Positions 51,180 through 59,570 of a stretch of DNA of 64,000 nt are shown here, one piece after another. Position 1 is the first letter of the stretch, and the number at the start of each line of letters is the position of its first letter. Where the stretch lies: NCBI GenBank assembly GCA_018064525.1, contig JAGHVB010000034.1, positions 1 to 64,000 of the forward strand. The letters run 5' to 3'. The DNA comes from Candidatus Treponema merdequi. Its GTDB lineage: Bacteria; Spirochaetota; Spirochaetia; Treponematales; Treponemataceae. The notes below the pieces were generated by a model. It worked only from the letters and a program-made list of their open reading frames with translations. It was not told the origin of the DNA and searched no databases. The position numbers and the translations under genes are program-made.

Positions 51180-52601
51180 TTAAACAGCAAGGAAGAATTT
51201 TACGAGGAAAATCAATGAAAGGATGTATGTAAGAACAGATACATCTTTTGCTTTTCCTGTGCAAACTTTGAGGATTGTATAAGCAATCAAAGCGATTCCG
51301 ATTCCGTGTCCGATTGATCCAGAAATTGGCATTGCAAGGAGCATAAGGAATACTGGAACTGTCTGAGAAATGTCTTCAAAGTCGATCTTCTTTAATCCGC
51401 CGAGCATCAAGATACCTACATAGATCAATGCAGATGATGTAGCTGCTGCAGGAATGATTGCAGCGATTGGTGCGATGAACATACAAGCAAGGAAGATGAT
51501 TCCTGTTGTCAAAGCTGTAAGACCTGTGCGTCCGCCTGCTTCTACACCAGAAGCTGATTCAACGAATGTTGTTACAGTTGAAGTACCAGTTACGGCACCT
51601 GCTACTGTTCCGACAGCGTCTGCCAGAAGTGTTTCTTTCATCTGTGGCATGTTTCCGTCTTTGTCGAGCATGTTTGCTTTAGCAGCTGTTCCAACTACAG
51701 TTCCAATTGTATCGAACATATCGATGATACAGAATGTGATGATCAATGTAATGCTTGTAAACCAGCCGATGTTTGCAAATGTCTTAAAGTCAAATTTGAA
51801 CAATGTTGTATCTGCCATATCTGCAAATGGTGGAAGCCATGAAGCTGTTGCAAGTGAAGCAAATGGATTTACTTTAAAGAAGATTGCCTGTCCAGCCCAG
51901 AAAATAATACTTGCAATGAGCATACCGATGATTACAGCACCTTTAACTCCATAGTGAGCAAGTGCGATAATTACGAACAATCCGATAAACATTGTAACAA
52001 CAGTAAGAACCATTGGTTCCCAGCCAGTTCCCATATTGCCTTTTGCAAAACCTGCAGTCAAAGCACCAAAGAAGTCTCTCATTACAAAGAAGCATCCTTT
52101 TTCTGAATAGATACCAGCATTTGAACCAAGACCGATGTTCATAAGCATAAGACCGATAGCCGGTGAAATACCATAGCGAACTCCAAGTGGAATTGCATTT
52201 ACGATTTTATCGCGGATATTCAATACAGAAAGAATTACGAAAATAATACCTTCGATAAGGATGATACAAAGTGCAGCCTGGAAAGACTGAAGATAAGAAA
52301 TACCAGCCATACCAGCGATGTTTGCAACAACGAAAGCAAAGAAGCTGTTAAGACCCATTCCAGGAGCCATAGCAAATGGTTTGTTAGCTAAAAAAGCCAT
52401 TACAAACATACCGATGGCAGAAGCGATACATGTCGCAAGGAATACACCATTCCAGAGAGCTTTTCCGTGAGCACCAAAACCAGTCAAAAGATTAGGGTTC
52501 AATGCAATGATGTAAGCCATCGTCATAAATGTTGTAAGACCGGCAATAATTTCTGTTTTTACAGTAGTGCCGTTCTCTTTAAGTTTAAAAATTTTATCCA
52601 T
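51180..52601 (-). CDS. AzgA/NCS2-family adenine/guanine/hypoxanthine permease
   Basis: 473 residues with 12 or more membrane segments. AzgA-type features: TVKTEIIAGLTTFMTMAYII at the N-terminus, PFAMAPGMGLNSFFAFVV, and TSTVTTFVESASGVEAGGRT in the substrate-binding region. It is a proton-driven purine base importer. GGAGG precedes ATG by 7 nt. I looked for a purine riboswitch in the short upstream region and saw none. Single gene with its own terminator. Confidence 0.9.
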   Translation of the reverse strand: MDKIFKLKENGTTVKTEIIAGLTTFMTMAYIIALNPNLLTGFGAHGKALWNGVFLATCIASAIGMFVMAFLANKPFAMAPGMGLNSFFAFVVANIAGMAGISYLQSFQAALCIILIEGIIFVILSVLNIRDKIVNAIPLGVRYGISPAIGLMLMNIGLGSNAGIYSEKGCFFVMRDFFGALTAGFAKGNMGTGWEPMVLTVVTMFIGLFVIIALAHYGVKGAVIIGMLIASIIFWAGQAIFFKVNPFASLATASWLPPFADMADTTLFKFDFKTFANIGWFTSITLIITFCIIDMFDTIGTVVGTAAKANMLDKDGNMPQMKETLLADAVGTVAGAVTGTSTVTTFVESASGVEAGGRTGLTALTTGIIFLACMFIAPIAAIIPAAATSSALIYVGILMLGGLKKIDFEDISQTVPVFLMLLAMPISGSIGHGIGIALIAYTILKVCTGKAKDVSVLTYILSLIFLVKFFLAV

Positions 52602-52687
52602 AAAGAAAACCTCCAGTGTTATGGAAAAAAAGATATTTCCATTTTAACATATAAGAGTCGTTTATGAAAGAAAATTTATTTTACTGT

Positions 52688-53272
52688 TTAATTATTACTC
52701 TTTTTAGTAATCGCAATTCCATCGCCAAGAGTAAGAAATTCAGTTTCAAAATCGGGATTAGTTTTTAAAAAGTCAATGTACTTACGGATTTTTTTTACAA
52801 GCTTTATCGTGCTGTAATTGTGGGTCAAACTTAAATCGTCAACCATTCCGTGAAAAGAAAGATTGTCGCTTATAAAGACACCATTTTCAGAAAGGTTATC
52901 CTGAAAATGCTCAAAAAATTTTCTGTACTGAGCCTTTGGTCCATCAATAAAAATCAAATCAAATTTTCTGTCAAAGTCAAAAGTTGCTGCATCGCCAAGA
53001 TAAACCAAAATCCGTTCACCCAGACCATTATCAGCAACATTTTTTACAGCTTCATGATACCGCTCAATATCAAATTCAATTGTTGAAACAAAAACATCAT
53101 CTTTTGTTTTTGCAAATCTTATCGATGAATAACCGATTCCTGTTCCAATTTCAAGAATTGTTTTTACATCGTGTTCAACAATATAATTGCAGATAAAATC
53201 AATTCCTTCGTCTTTCATAATCGGAACGGAATGAGTCTTTGCAAATTTTTTGATCTGAGTGATTTCCTGCAT
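52688..53272 (-). CDS. SAM-dependent O-methyltransferase (COMT/TrmR-like)
   Basis: 194 residues from ATG 53272 (the track start is a TTG one codon up). Class I methyltransferase: ILEIGTGIGYSSIRFAK (SAM loop), TIEFDIERYHEAV, LGDAATFDF, then FDLIFIDGPKAQYRKFF and FISDNLSFHG with metal-binding Asp/Asn. This pattern is that of Mg2+-dependent catechol-type O-methyltransferases, including TrmR, which modifies wobble uridine in tRNA. The substrate cannot be told apart here. It is the last of a cluster with lspA upstream. Confidence 0.83.
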   Translation of the reverse strand: MQEITQIKKFAKTHSVPIMKDEGIDFICNYIVEHDVKTILEIGTGIGYSSIRFAKTKDDVFVSTIEFDIERYHEAVKNVADNGLGERILVYLGDAATFDFDRKFDLIFIDGPKAQYRKFFEHFQDNLSENGVFISDNLSFHGMVDDLSLTHNYSTIKLVKKIRKYIDFLKTNPDFETEFLTLGDGIAITKKSNN

Positions 53273-53309
53273 CAATAAGAGCCTTAAAACTTTATTTGGA
53301 ATTTTATGC

Positions 53310-53675
53310 TTATTTTTTTTCCATCAGATATCTTGCAACAAAATCAGGCTGTAATTTATCCTGCATTTTAAAACCTTTAATTACAGCTTTTGTAAGACAT
53401 TTCTGAATGATAAAGCTTACCCAGATTCCGGCAACAACTGCAACAATTCTGATTGGAGTTAAAACTTTTCCAAAAGATTCTGCAGACATATCAGGTGTTA
53501 TACTTCTAAAAATAAAAACTGAAAGAAGTAAAAATGCAAATACAAGAACAATTGTAATAACAAGATTTAAAATACTTGAAATTCCGACAAAAATATATGT
53601 ATTAATTTTCTGTTTTTTTGGTGTCATCGCCTTTTTATCAGGGGCACCGATATTTTTTAATTCTTCTTCTGTCAT
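53310..53675 (-). CDS. Small membrane protein with two helices, unknown
   Basis: 121 residues. A charged N-terminal 25 residues (MTEEELKNIGAPDKKAMTPK) is followed by two or three membrane segments (YIFVGISSILNLVITIVLVF; IRIVAVVAGIWVSFIIQKC), then a basic tail. No family recognised. AAGGAAAA precedes ATG. It lies 17 nt after lspA, so the two are probably cotranscribed, and the methyltransferase follows 37 nt later. Confidence 0.7.
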   Translation of the reverse strand: MTEEELKNIGAPDKKAMTPKKQKINTYIFVGISSILNLVITIVLVFAFLLLSVFIFRSITPDMSAESFGKVLTPIRIVAVVAGIWVSFIIQKCLTKAVIKGFKMQDKLQPDFVARYLMEKK

Positions 53676-53692
53676 TTTCTTTTTCCTTAATT

Positions 53693-54247
53693 TTATTTTT
53701 TACCTTTTTTTTCTGAATCCGAAATCATCATAATAAAAGTTATGATTAAAATAATTCCAAACACAACAATCATCGCATCAGCAAAATTAAAGGTCGGCCA
53801 TCTTTCAAGACCAAATATTCCAAAAAATTTTACATCAACAAAATCAACAACACCATTCGGTCTGAAAATTCTATCAATCAAATTTCCGATTCCGCCGCCG
53901 ACAATAGCTGCAATACACCATCTCTGGAGTTTTGTAAATTCATTATTTCTAATTGAAAAATAAATAATGTAGGCAATTACAATCAGCGGAATGACAGAAA
54001 AAATAACTTTTCTAACTACAAGCGGCCATGTTCCACCCATACTGAATGCAACACCAAGATTTCTTACATGAATAATACGGATTAAATCTCCGCCAAAGCA
54101 AAGTTCTGGAACCAGTGTATACGCTGGAATATATTTTACTACAATCCATTTTGTAAGCTGATCAAGGATAATTACAGCAAGCGCAAGACAAAATGGAACT
54201 GTTCGTTTAATGATTTCATTTCTGGTAAGATTATTTTCAGTTTTCAT
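53693..54247 (-). CDS. lspA: Signal peptidase II (lipoprotein signal peptidase)
   Basis: 184 residues with four membrane segments. Conserved blocks: LDQLTKWIVVKYI, VRNLGVAFSMG, and the two catalytic Asp in GNLIDRIFRPNGVVDFVDV and FNFADAMIVV. It cleaves prolipoprotein signal peptides before the lipidated Cys, the processing step for the many lipoproteins in this window. An extended -10 (TGATATATT) lies 7 nt before ATG and no ribosome site is seen. Confidence 0.95.
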   Translation of the reverse strand: MKTENNLTRNEIIKRTVPFCLALAVIILDQLTKWIVVKYIPAYTLVPELCFGGDLIRIIHVRNLGVAFSMGGTWPLVVRKVIFSVIPLIVIAYIIYFSIRNNEFTKLQRWCIAAIVGGGIGNLIDRIFRPNGVVDFVDVKFFGIFGLERWPTFNFADAMIVVFGIILIITFIMMISDSEKKGKK

Positions 54248-54311
54248 AATTATAAATATATCAATTATCCCTGATACCGTAAAGTAAAAACAGAATTCAA
54301 TTCTGATTTTT

Positions 54312-56777
54312 TTATTTTTTAATAAGCATCGTACAGATTACTGCTGTCGTAAGACCGACAAAAACCGAAAGACCAAACATAAAAACCGGCGCAAAAGAAC
54401 TCAAAGCCAAAGCTCCAAACGAAAGAGCACTTGAAATAAACGAAAGTCCTATTGCAACGGAATTCAATTTTTCACTGTCTTCTACTGCGTAAATTATGTA
54501 ATCAATACTCAATCCAAAAACCAGAATAATCCCGGTTACGCTGAAAAATCCAAGTGGAACATTTACAGCAGCAAGAACTGAAACACAGGTTAATACCGTT
54601 ATTACAGGAATTACAATTATTTTTAACAACTCTTTCCAGCTGTAGAAAAACTTTATGACAATAATCATTAAAAGAAAAGCAATCAACAGAAAACCAAGCA
54701 TAATTTTTGTCAAAGAGTTTAATTGAACCGAAACATCAGCAATTTTATTCACAAAATAAATCTGTTCAAAATCAGTGCAAAGATTTTTCATTTCTTCAGA
54801 AGAATCAAAATGCATCGGCATTATGACGCTGTAATAAAAATCATCTACCTGGCCTATCCATAAACTTGAAACTGCAGATTTTATAAAATCCGGAGTATCT
54901 TCAATTCCGATAAATTTATTTTCCGATTCCTGATAATCGCGTATGACTTTCTCTGTCAAAAAATCAGATTCTTCACTATCCATTCCATACATCAGGTACT
55001 GATCTTTAATAAACGGTAAAAGTTTAGTAAATGAATTATAAGATTTTTTCTGCAGATCTTTTGAAGGAATATATTTAGTAACACAATTATAATTAAAAAA
55101 TTTATTTTCTTTTTTTGTTTTATATTCTTCTAAAACTTTTACAAAACGTGCTTCATTATTTAAAACTTCGTCTTTTGTTTTTCCCTTTACGATAAAATAA
55201 CAGCCGTTTGTTCCCGGATTAAGAACCTGATTTGATTCTTTTTCATTTTCAAGAAGTTTTCCTTTCATCGAGTAAAATGTTTTTAAATTATTATCAATCC
55301 GGATATTTTGTCTGAATATAATAATGAAAATCAAACTTGCAGAAACAATTGCAATAAGAAAAACCGGTTTAATTAACGGATGATTTAAATTTAACGATTT
55401 TATTTTTTCTCCAATGGAATTTGCGAAAGATTTTTTTCCGTTTGAATTACCAATTCCTTTTTTTGTACAGGACTTAATTTCTGGATATAAACAGATTGAA
55501 GTCAGATACGAACTTAAAATTCCGCTGAAACTAAAAACAGCAACCTGTTTCAATAACGCAAATGATGAAAACATCAAAAGCAGATAACAGATTTCTGTTG
55601 AAACAAGAGACAAAGTTAATCCCTTAAAAAGTTTTTTTCTTATCTGATTACCATCATCAAGTTCTGTATCAGCTTTCCATCTCACAAAAAAATGAACGCT
55701 GTAATCAAGACAAGTTCCAATTAAAGTAGTTCCAAATACAAATGTCAGAATATGAATTTCACCAAAAATAACAAGAACACAGCAGAATGCTGTCAGCGCA
55801 GAAATCATAATTGCACTGACAGAACACACTACAGGAATTCCATTTCTAAAAACATAAATACAGATTAAAATTATTATAATCAAAGATATCGTTGAAATAA
55901 GTGAAATTTCAAATTGCGCAGAAGTTGAACTTTCATAACTGTGAAACGGAACACCGGAAAAAATAAAATCTATTTCAGATTCTTCAGATTTTTTATCTGA
56001 TGACCTTTCACGATTTAAAGATTCAGATTTGATTTGTTCTGCAGTTTCGTATATTTTTTTTATACCGCTGTTTTTATTTGTAATTGAAGCACCTTCAGGA
56101 GTTAAAATTCCACGAATCATTACATAACAGCTGTCATCATAATATGCCGAAAGAACATCATCACTAAGATTCATCGCTGTTCCATTTGTCATAAGCTTAT
56201 TAAGAGCTGTCATCAATTCTGACTCGCCAAGCAGAAATGGATCGCGGTCAATATTATCTACAGAACTCCATCCGCCATAAATATTCAAATTTGCATCATC
56301 AATAAACTCCAGAATTCCTTCTTCGCTTGAAAGAAGTTCTGTCTGATCATCATCAAGTAAAAAATATCTGTTCTTAAAATAATAATCATGAATTTCATTC
56401 ATCACTGCCGGATCAACAGTCAGCGAAATTTCTTCAAAACTTTCGACTCCGCCTGCTTTTGAAGTAACCGCGTCTTTTTCGTTTAATCGTTCGACAAACT
56501 TTTCTGCAGCTGATTTTGCATAAGATAAATCTTTTCCTTTTGCAAGAACAATAAACATTCTTCCAGTCTTTGTACTTAATACCGCATCAGCCTTACTTAC
56601 TTCACGACTGTTATTTGACTGTGGAAGAATATCAAAAAGATTTGTATTTATACTAAATTTTTTTCCACTTAAAAATAAAATTGCCATCATTACAAATAAA
56701 ATTGAATGAATGGCAATCCATAGAGTTCTAAATCCGTTGTTCTTAGTTAAATTATTTTTCAAAATACTGCTTTTCAC
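54312..56777 (-). CDS. MMPL/RND-type lipid exporter of the polyene cluster
   Basis: 821 residues in two homologous halves: one membrane helix, a large periplasmic domain, then a bundle of about five helices, repeated. The second-helix motifs are FGTTLIGTCLDYSVHFFV and FGLSIDYIIYAVEDSEKL, with the Asp-Tyr of proton-driven RND/MMPL pumps. Start is GTG at 56777, overlapping the LolA-like gene by 26 nt. It is the last gene of locus B. Aryl-polyene clusters carry such a pump together with a LolA-like carrier to deliver the polyene lipid to the outer membrane. Confidence 0.87.
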   Translation of the reverse strand: MKSSILKNNLTKNNGFRTLWIAIHSILFVMMAILFLSGKKFSINTNLFDILPQSNNSREVSKADAVLSTKTGRMFIVLAKGKDLSYAKSAAEKFVERLNEKDAVTSKAGGVESFEEISLTVDPAVMNEIHDYYFKNRYFLLDDDQTELLSSEEGILEFIDDANLNIYGGWSSVDNIDRDPFLLGESELMTALNKLMTNGTAMNLSDDVLSAYYDDSCYVMIRGILTPEGASITNKNSGIKKIYETAEQIKSESLNRERSSDKKSEESEIDFIFSGVPFHSYESSTSAQFEISLISTISLIIIILICIYVFRNGIPVVCSVSAIMISALTAFCCVLVIFGEIHILTFVFGTTLIGTCLDYSVHFFVRWKADTELDDGNQIRKKLFKGLTLSLVSTEICYLLLMFSSFALLKQVAVFSFSGILSSYLTSICLYPEIKSCTKKGIGNSNGKKSFANSIGEKIKSLNLNHPLIKPVFLIAIVSASLIFIIIFRQNIRIDNNLKTFYSMKGKLLENEKESNQVLNPGTNGCYFIVKGKTKDEVLNNEARFVKVLEEYKTKKENKFFNYNCVTKYIPSKDLQKKSYNSFTKLLPFIKDQYLMYGMDSEESDFLTEKVIRDYQESENKFIGIEDTPDFIKSAVSSLWIGQVDDFYYSVIMPMHFDSSEEMKNLCTDFEQIYFVNKIADVSVQLNSLTKIMLGFLLIAFLLMIIVIKFFYSWKELLKIIVIPVITVLTCVSVLAAVNVPLGFFSVTGIILVFGLSIDYIIYAVEDSEKLNSVAIGLSFISSALSFGALALSSFAPVFMFGLSVFVGLTTAVICTMLIKK

Positions 56778-57441
56778 TTTCCGATAAAGAATTTATTCCG
56801 GTTTGTCCCGAGAGAACATATTTTTTTTCGTCATCATTAAACTGAATGATTGTAAACTCATTTATTTCTGCACTGTTACCAGCAATCTGTGCTTTAATAA
56901 CTACTTTTTTTAAATAAACTGCAATTGTTTTATCAGATGGAATTAATTCAATTTCAAAATTTTTTTCATTTTTATTTTCTTTGCAGTTAATTTCAAACTT
57001 TGAATTTATTTCATCATAACGGCCGGTAAAAATTGCAGAAATAACATCAGCAATTCCTTTAAATGTTTCATTCTGCTTTCCATCCATTACTTTTTTCTGT
57101 CCGCGAATTTCCTGAACAATTCTATCATCCATCATCACCATAACAGATTTTACAGGCTTTTCTGTAAACCAGATGATTCCATCATTCTGACTTAAAGTAT
57201 ATGTTCCGGATGAATTGATTGCTTTTCCTGTCTTTGCTGATTTCTGAGCAAGTGTAAAATCACCATGAATGATTTTATTTTCAGAAAGTTTCATACAGAA
57301 AAATTTAAATGAATCTAATGTTTCTGAAAATATATTTGCATTAAAAAAAATTACACTTAATAAAATTAAAAAATTAATTTTTCGTAAATTAAAAAAACTC
57401 AATTTATTTTTGCTCCACACTTTATGCGTTTTTTTCTTCAT
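56752..57441 (-). CDS. LolA-like outer-membrane lipid carrier protein
   Basis: 229 residues from the ATG at 57441; the track start is inside the acyltransferase gene. Signal sequence with hydrophobic NFLILLSVIFFNANIFS. The mature part follows the LolA/LolB-like open-barrel pattern (HGDFTLAQKSAKTGKAINSS then GTYTLSQNDGIIWFTEKP). In aryl-polyene clusters a LolA-type protein lies beside the exporter, exactly as here. It probably shuttles the lipid product through the periplasm. It overlaps both neighbours. Confidence 0.75.
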   Translation of the reverse strand: MKKKTHKVWSKNKLSFFNLRKINFLILLSVIFFNANIFSETLDSFKFFCMKLSENKIIHGDFTLAQKSAKTGKAINSSGTYTLSQNDGIIWFTEKPVKSVMVMMDDRIVQEIRGQKKVMDGKQNETFKGIADVISAIFTGRYDEINSKFEINCKENKNEKNFEIELIPSDKTIAVYLKKVVIKAQIAGNSAEINEFTIIQFNDDEKKYVLSGQTGINSLSESEKQYFEK

Positions 57442-58441
57442 CTTTTGAATCTGCCCAGAAATTATAAAAGTTATACCACTGAAACGGATGTTCAAGACAG
57501 ACTTTTTCCAGTTCTCTTACAAATTCAAAACAAAGATTTTTTAAATTTGTTTCACGGTCTTTACGGGCACAATCAGTTTCAACACTGCTTTTTACAACAT
57601 GAACATGATATTTTCTGTTAAACGAAACATCTTTTTTACGCGTTCCAAATAAAAAATAAACAGGTGCTTTTAAAAGCATCGCAATCAGATAAACTCCATA
57701 CGACCACGGAGCTTCTTTTCCAAGAAAATCAGCTTTAATAAAACGGGAATCAGCATTTTTAGAAACACGGTCTCCGGCACTTACAACCATTCCGCCCTGT
57801 TCAATAACTTCCTCAAGATGTTCAATTGTCGCAGGCGTAATATTATTTACATCAACAATATTTTCTGTAAATCCAGGATTAAGTTTTTCAATTGTATTTG
57901 TAAAATTACTTGTAGAACCAAGATCCATTAAAACAGCAATCGGAACTTTTTTATTAAGACAGATATCATTTCTGTTTGCAAGACATCTTAAAACTTCCGA
58001 ATTTCCAAGATGCGATACAACTACAAAAGCACCTTTCCCGGAATTAAGATGATTTATCAGATTATAAACATCATCACCTTGCGAAAATTCAACTTTTACA
58101 CCCGGATTTTTTTTAACCCAGCATTCCATTTTTTCTACAAATGTAATTGCAAAACAGACAATCTGTTTATAGACATTTGGAATTTTCTGTTTAAAATTCT
58201 GACAGTAAGATTTAAATTGATTTTGAAATCGAAGACATTCTGATTTTGCACGTTTATTAAAAACAAAAAAGAAAAATCCGATTATGCGGATCAATCCGTT
58301 TAACAAAAACTTTGGAAAACATTTTATGCAGAATAAAGTCAGATATATCGGAAAACTTGTTTTTATAACTTCTTTTTCCGATGCCCATTGAGTAACATTA
58401 TCTGAACTGTTCAAATTATCTGGCTGTATTTTCTGATTCAC
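57422..58441 (-). CDS. LpxL/HtrB-like acyltransferase
   Basis: 339 residues; GTG start at 58441, overlapping the glycosyltransferase gene by 26 nt. One N-terminal membrane helix, then an LPLAT fold with the HxxxxE-type catalytic motif in VVSHLGNSEVLR, and a second block GGMVVSAGDRVSKN. LpxL-like enzymes transfer acyl chains from acyl-ACP to lipids. In polyene clusters a matching enzyme is thought to attach the polyene acyl chain to the lipid or sugar acceptor. Confidence 0.85.
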   Translation of the reverse strand: MNQKIQPDNLNSSDNVTQWASEKEVIKTSFPIYLTLFCIKCFPKFLLNGLIRIIGFFFFVFNKRAKSECLRFQNQFKSYCQNFKQKIPNVYKQIVCFAITFVEKMECWVKKNPGVKVEFSQGDDVYNLINHLNSGKGAFVVVSHLGNSEVLRCLANRNDICLNKKVPIAVLMDLGSTSNFTNTIEKLNPGFTENIVDVNNITPATIEHLEEVIEQGGMVVSAGDRVSKNADSRFIKADFLGKEAPWSYGVYLIAMLLKAPVYFLFGTRKKDVSFNRKYHVHVVKSSVETDCARKDRETNLKNLCFEFVRELEKVCLEHPFQWYNFYNFWADSKDEEKNA

Positions 58442-59180
58442 TTTTCAAACTCTTTTTTCTTTTACGAAGCATTGGATAGCGTAACCACATTCCAATTGTC
58501 ATTCTTGCAAACATAAAAGAAATTCTGATGTTGTCGCGAACCATTCTGAAATTTGATTTTCCGCCAACAGGATAAGATACATTAACAGGAAGATAAATTA
58601 CAGGAACATTTTTCCAGATAAGTCTTACAAGAATTTCTGTATCAAAACCCATATGGCTGTCAACATAAGCAAAACGACAGATTTTATAAAATGGTTCAAC
58701 AGGATAAATTCTATATCCGCACATCGCATCAATAATATAATTTTCTGTCTGAGTAACAAATGCCGCATAATTATTACTGATCTGTCTTCCTGATTTTCTG
58801 TTTTCAGGAATTGTCTCATCAAATTTCGGATAACCGCAGATAAGTGCTTCCGGATTTTCCTGAGATTTTTTTAAAAACAAATCAGACTGTGTGCAATCAT
58901 GCTGACCATCTGCATCAATTTGAAAAAGATGTGTTATTCCGATTTTATGAGCATATTTAATTGCCTTACAGACTGAATAACCTTTTCCTCTGTTAAATAA
59001 ATTTTTAAGTACTGTTACATTCGGATATTTCTGACTGACAAGATTTATATAAACTTTATCTGTTTTTTTATTTCCATCATCAACAACGATAATCGGAAGA
59101 TTATACCCTGCAAGAGAAGAAACAACATTTTCAAGAGTATTACCATGATTATAAACAGGAATTACAAAACCTTGCTTCAT
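58416..59180 (-). CDS. GT2-family glycosyltransferase
   Basis: 254 residues from ATG 59180 (MKQGFVIPVYNHGNTLENVV). GT-A motifs: PIIVVDDGNKKTDK, HLFQIDADGQHD with the DxD-like DAD, and CGYRIYPVEPFYK. It resembles dolichyl-phosphate-mannose-synthase-like GT2 enzymes without C-terminal membrane helices. In aryl-polyene clusters a GT2 gene lies with the acyltransferase, sometimes fused; here they are separate but overlapping. It probably builds the sugar part of the pigment lipid. Confidence 0.87.
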   Translation of the reverse strand: MKQGFVIPVYNHGNTLENVVSSLAGYNLPIIVVDDGNKKTDKVYINLVSQKYPNVTVLKNLFNRGKGYSVCKAIKYAHKIGITHLFQIDADGQHDCTQSDLFLKKSQENPEALICGYPKFDETIPENRKSGRQISNNYAAFVTQTENYIIDAMCGYRIYPVEPFYKICRFAYVDSHMGFDTEILVRLIWKNVPVIYLPVNVSYPVGGKSNFRMVRDNIRISFMFARMTIGMWLRYPMLRKRKKSLKSESENTAR

Positions 59181-59190
59181 ATTTACCAAC

Positions 59191-59556
59191 TTATTTCGAA
59201 ATTACAAAAGTTCCACCAGAATAAGTTTTATCTTCATCTTTTGAAGTCAACTTGTAAGTAACCGAACTTTTTTCAGGATTAAATTTTAAACTCATTTTTA
59301 CAATGGAATTTGGTCTGACAGGAGAAGTAAATTTAATGCGTTTTGCACTCTGCACATAACGGGAAGTTCCAAAATACTTTTTTGAAAAATATGTCGCCAT
59401 ATCAATCTGTGCTACTGCAGGTACAAGTTGAATTTCCGGGAAATGTCCGTTAAAAAAATCACATTTTTCCGGTATAAAATATTCCAGAACTACAGAATTT
59501 TCTTCCTGAGAAATTAATTTTTCTTCTTCCAAATTATGTACTTTAATATAATCCAT
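59191..59556 (-). CDS. FabZ/ApeI-like 3-hydroxyacyl-ACP dehydratase
   Basis: 121 residues, one hotdog domain. CDFFNGHFPEIQLVPAVAQI carries the FabZ-type GHFPxxPxxPxV pattern with the catalytic His; a Pro of the second block is Leu-Val here. It dehydrates 3-hydroxyacyl-ACP. Together with the COG4706-like enzyme at 10050 it gives the two-dehydratase set usual in aryl-polyene synthesis. It starts 14 nt after the ligase and 10 nt before the glycosyltransferase. Confidence 0.85.
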   Translation of the reverse strand: MDYIKVHNLEEEKLISQEENSVVLEYFIPEKCDFFNGHFPEIQLVPAVAQIDMATYFSKKYFGTSRYVQSAKRIKFTSPVRPNSIVKMSLKFNPEKSSVTYKLTSKDEDKTYSGGTFVISK

Positions 59557-59570
59557 TTAAAAACCTATTA

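Noticed and set aside
52602-52687. Purine riboswitch before the purine permease
   Set aside because: The short region contains no recognisable aptamer core, only an ordinary ribosome site and AT-rich sequence.
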